Source: Pseudomonadota bacterium
Lineage (GTDB): Bacteria; Bdellovibrionota; Bacteriovoracia; Bacteriovoracales; Bacteriovoracaceae
Length of the DNA: 40,929 nucleotides
NCBI GenBank assembly: GCA_027487685.1
Contig: JAIYDC010000112.1
Span: forward strand, 1-40,929
Reading direction: 5' to 3'
A program made the position numbers and the translations under genes. A model generated the notes under the pieces. The model was not told the DNA's origin. It ran no database searches and worked only from the letters and a program-made list of their open reading frames with translations. Of this stretch, positions 39,490 through 40,929 are shown piece by piece. Positions within the stretch are counted from its first letter, which is position 1. Every line of letters starts with the position of its first letter.

Positions 39490-40929
39490 CTAGCGAGTGA
39501 CTTTACGGAGATTTTGGTTCAGTTCTTTTTTGCGGACCCGGATACTCTTAGGAGTAACTTCGACCCATTCATCATCGTCGATCCAATCCAGGGCCCAATC
39601 AAGTGTACGCTGAGGAATAGGAGGAAGAATGATGTTTTCGTCTTTGCCGGCGGTGCGGACAGAAGTAAGGTGCTTTTCCCGGCACACGTTAACGTTGAGA
39701 TCATTAGGTCTCGTGTGCTCCCCGACAACCTGACCTTCGTAGGACTGCTCCCCCGGAAGGACGAACTGGCGGCCAGAGGCCAGGAGGTTAAAGAGTGCAT
39801 ACGGCGTGATTTTTCCGGTACGGTCGGAAATCAGTGCTCCGTTTTGGCGCGCAAGCATTTTGCCTACGTGTGGCTCATAGCCAACGAAGTAAGAAGACAT
39901 AAGTCCCTGGCCTTTCGTATCGGTCAGGAAGGTGGATCGGTAGCCGATGAGACCGCGGGATGGCACGTGAAACTCCATCCGGGTGCGGCCTTCGCCGAAA
40001 GGCTGCATCGCTTCGAGGCGACCTTTCCGTGTTGCCATTTTTTCCGTGATGGCCCCAGTTGAATCGTTAGGAACGTCGAGGACAAGACGCTCAAAAGGCT
40101 CCATTAAAACACCATCAATTTCTTTCATAATAACCTGAGGACGAGCGATCATGAGCTCAAAGCCAGCGCGCCGGATCTCTTCGAATACTACAGCGACCTG
40201 GAGTTCACCACGCGCCTTAAGGATGAAGACTTTTGGATCACTCGTTGGCTCATACTTCAAGGAGACATTCTTTCTAATAGCGTCGATGAGGAACTCCTCA
40301 AGCTTCCTAGAAGTAAGGTATTCGCCCTCTCGGCCTGACATGGGAGATGTAGAAACCGAAACCTGAACCGAAACTGTGGGAGGTTCAACCTCAATCCGCG
40401 GCAGCGCCTCAAGCTTATCAGTAGCGGTCAGAGTATCGCCGATTTCTGCTTGCTCCAGACCTGAAATAATTACGATCTCACCCGCCTCAGCAGACTCCAC
40501 GGTGGCCATACCAAGACCATCGTAAATCTGAAGGGAGGTGACCTTAAAGGTCTTCACCTTACCATCGGCCGGGATGTGGGCAAGCTGTTTCGCGTTGAAA
40601 ACAGTCCCGCGTTGGATCCGACCAACCATTAATGAACCGAGGTAGTTCGAGTAAGAAAGGTTCGTGATCATCAGCTGGGCTGGACCATCTTTTTCAACTT
40701 TCGGCTTCGGATAATAATCAGAGATCAGGAAGTCGAGCATCGGCTCAAGGTTCCCTTCACGTCGGTTTTGGTCATCGGAAGCATAACCGTTTCGGCCTGA
40801 GCCATAGATGAACGGAATGTTGAGGTCAATCTCATGACCTGATTGAGAGGCGAGCTCAAGGAGAAGATCCTCGACCCCGGATCTCACTTCGTCGATCCGC
40901 TGATCGTCCCGGTCAACTTTGTTGATGAA
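39490..40929 (-). CDS. typA: Translational GTPase TypA/BipA, N-terminus cut by window end
   Basis: About 480 C-terminal residues of TypA/BipA, a ribosome-binding GTPase of the EF-G family that acts under stress and in 50S assembly. The frame is open to the window edge, where the G4 motif NKVD (INKVDRDDQRIDEV) appears; the earlier G1-G3 motifs lie outside. The domain II segment (GSLMVGRIQRGTV), the EF-G-like domains with GRGELQVAVVFEEIRRAGFEL, and the TypA-specific C-terminus (IGYRSTFLTDTKGQG, VVGEHTRPNDLNVNVCREKHLTSVR) are all clear. An internal start near 40887 is not the real one. It ends in a hairpin terminator. Confidence 0.95.
   Translation of the reverse strand, partial: FINKVDRDDQRIDEVRSGVEDLLLELASQSGHEIDLNIPFIYGSGRNGYASDDQNRREGNLEPMLDFLISDYYPKPKVEKDGPAQLMITNLSYSNYLGSLMVGRIQRGTVFNAKQLAHIPADGKVKTFKVTSLQIYDGLGMATVESAEAGEIVIISGLEQAEIGDTLTATDKLEALPRIEVEPPTVSVQVSVSTSPMSGREGEYLTSRKLEEFLIDAIRKNVSLKYEPTSDPKVFILKARGELQVAVVFEEIRRAGFELMIARPQVIMKEIDGVLMEPFERLVLDVPNDSTGAITEKMATRKGRLEAMQPFGEGRTRMEFHVPSRGLIGYRSTFLTDTKGQGLMSSYFVGYEPHVGKMLARQNGALISDRTGKITPYALFNLLASGRQFVLPGEQSYEGQVVGEHTRPNDLNVNVCREKHLTSVRTAGKDENIILPPIPQRTLDWALDWIDDDEWVEVTPKSIRVRKKELNQNLRKVTR

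Noticed and set aside
1-40929. tRNA, rRNA, CRISPR, IS element or prophage
   Set aside because: Read through the intergenic regions on both strands; no tRNA T-loop or acceptor pattern, no repeat-spacer array, no transposase or integrase gene found.

Overview
The window is a gene-dense stretch of chromosome from a Gram-negative bacterium, with both strands used and about 40 protein genes. Many products carry lipoprotein or Sec signal peptides. The mix of secreted hydrolases, a kynurenine pathway pair, an actinobacterial-type SerC and several uncharacterised lipoproteins is most like Bdellovibrionota (predatory bacteria and relatives). That assignment is an inference from gene content, not a database match. 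I see no rRNA, tRNA, CRISPR array, transposase or phage gene. The first gene (DUF2786-like) and the last (typA/bipA) run off the window edges.

Layout. 1-2.7 kb: partial DUF2786-like gene, DUF423 membrane protein, exported protein, queE. 2.8-6.0 kb: a tight five-gene plus-strand unit with a recognisable promoter: Lcl/DUF1566-type lipoprotein, two small unknowns (one with a zinc ribbon), a 351-residue unknown and a group III truncated haemoglobin. 6.0-12 kb: small lipoprotein, aldehyde dehydrogenase, TIGR01777 epimerase diverging from a MerR/B12-type regulator, renalase-like flavoprotein and patatin phospholipase. 12-16 kb: DEAD-box helicase, outer-membrane protein, thermonuclease-like protein, tgt. 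16-25 kb: a secretome cluster containing a HExxH lipoprotein protease, a small lipoprotein, a protein-glutaminase-like enzyme, an EF-hand lipoprotein, a small beta-barrel and a matrixin, with serC and an aminopeptidase P among them. 25-28 kb: kynA-kynU, a 53-residue exported protein and a HAD phosphatase. 28-33 kb: murD, METTL25-like methyltransferase, speD, mdh. 33-41 kb: R/G/S/N-rich protein, XRE regulator, exonuclease III, CheY-like receiver, guanine deaminase, the nfeD-slipin pair, a small exported protein and typA.

Main observations. (1) The Tgt protein has lost all three cysteine zinc ligands of its family but keeps the histidine ligand and both catalytic aspartates. (2) Three intergenic sites carry a sigma-28/FliA-like promoter pattern, each pointing at a gene for an exported protein; one drives the lipoprotein/HExxH-protease pair. 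(3) The MerR/B12-type regulator keeps the cobalt-ligand histidine but lacks the Trp and Glu-His motif of CarH/LitR photosensors. (4) The 2.8-6.0 kb operon is the best candidate for an undescribed system. (5) Seven of 13 convergent gene pairs overlap at their 3' ends by 12-41 bases.
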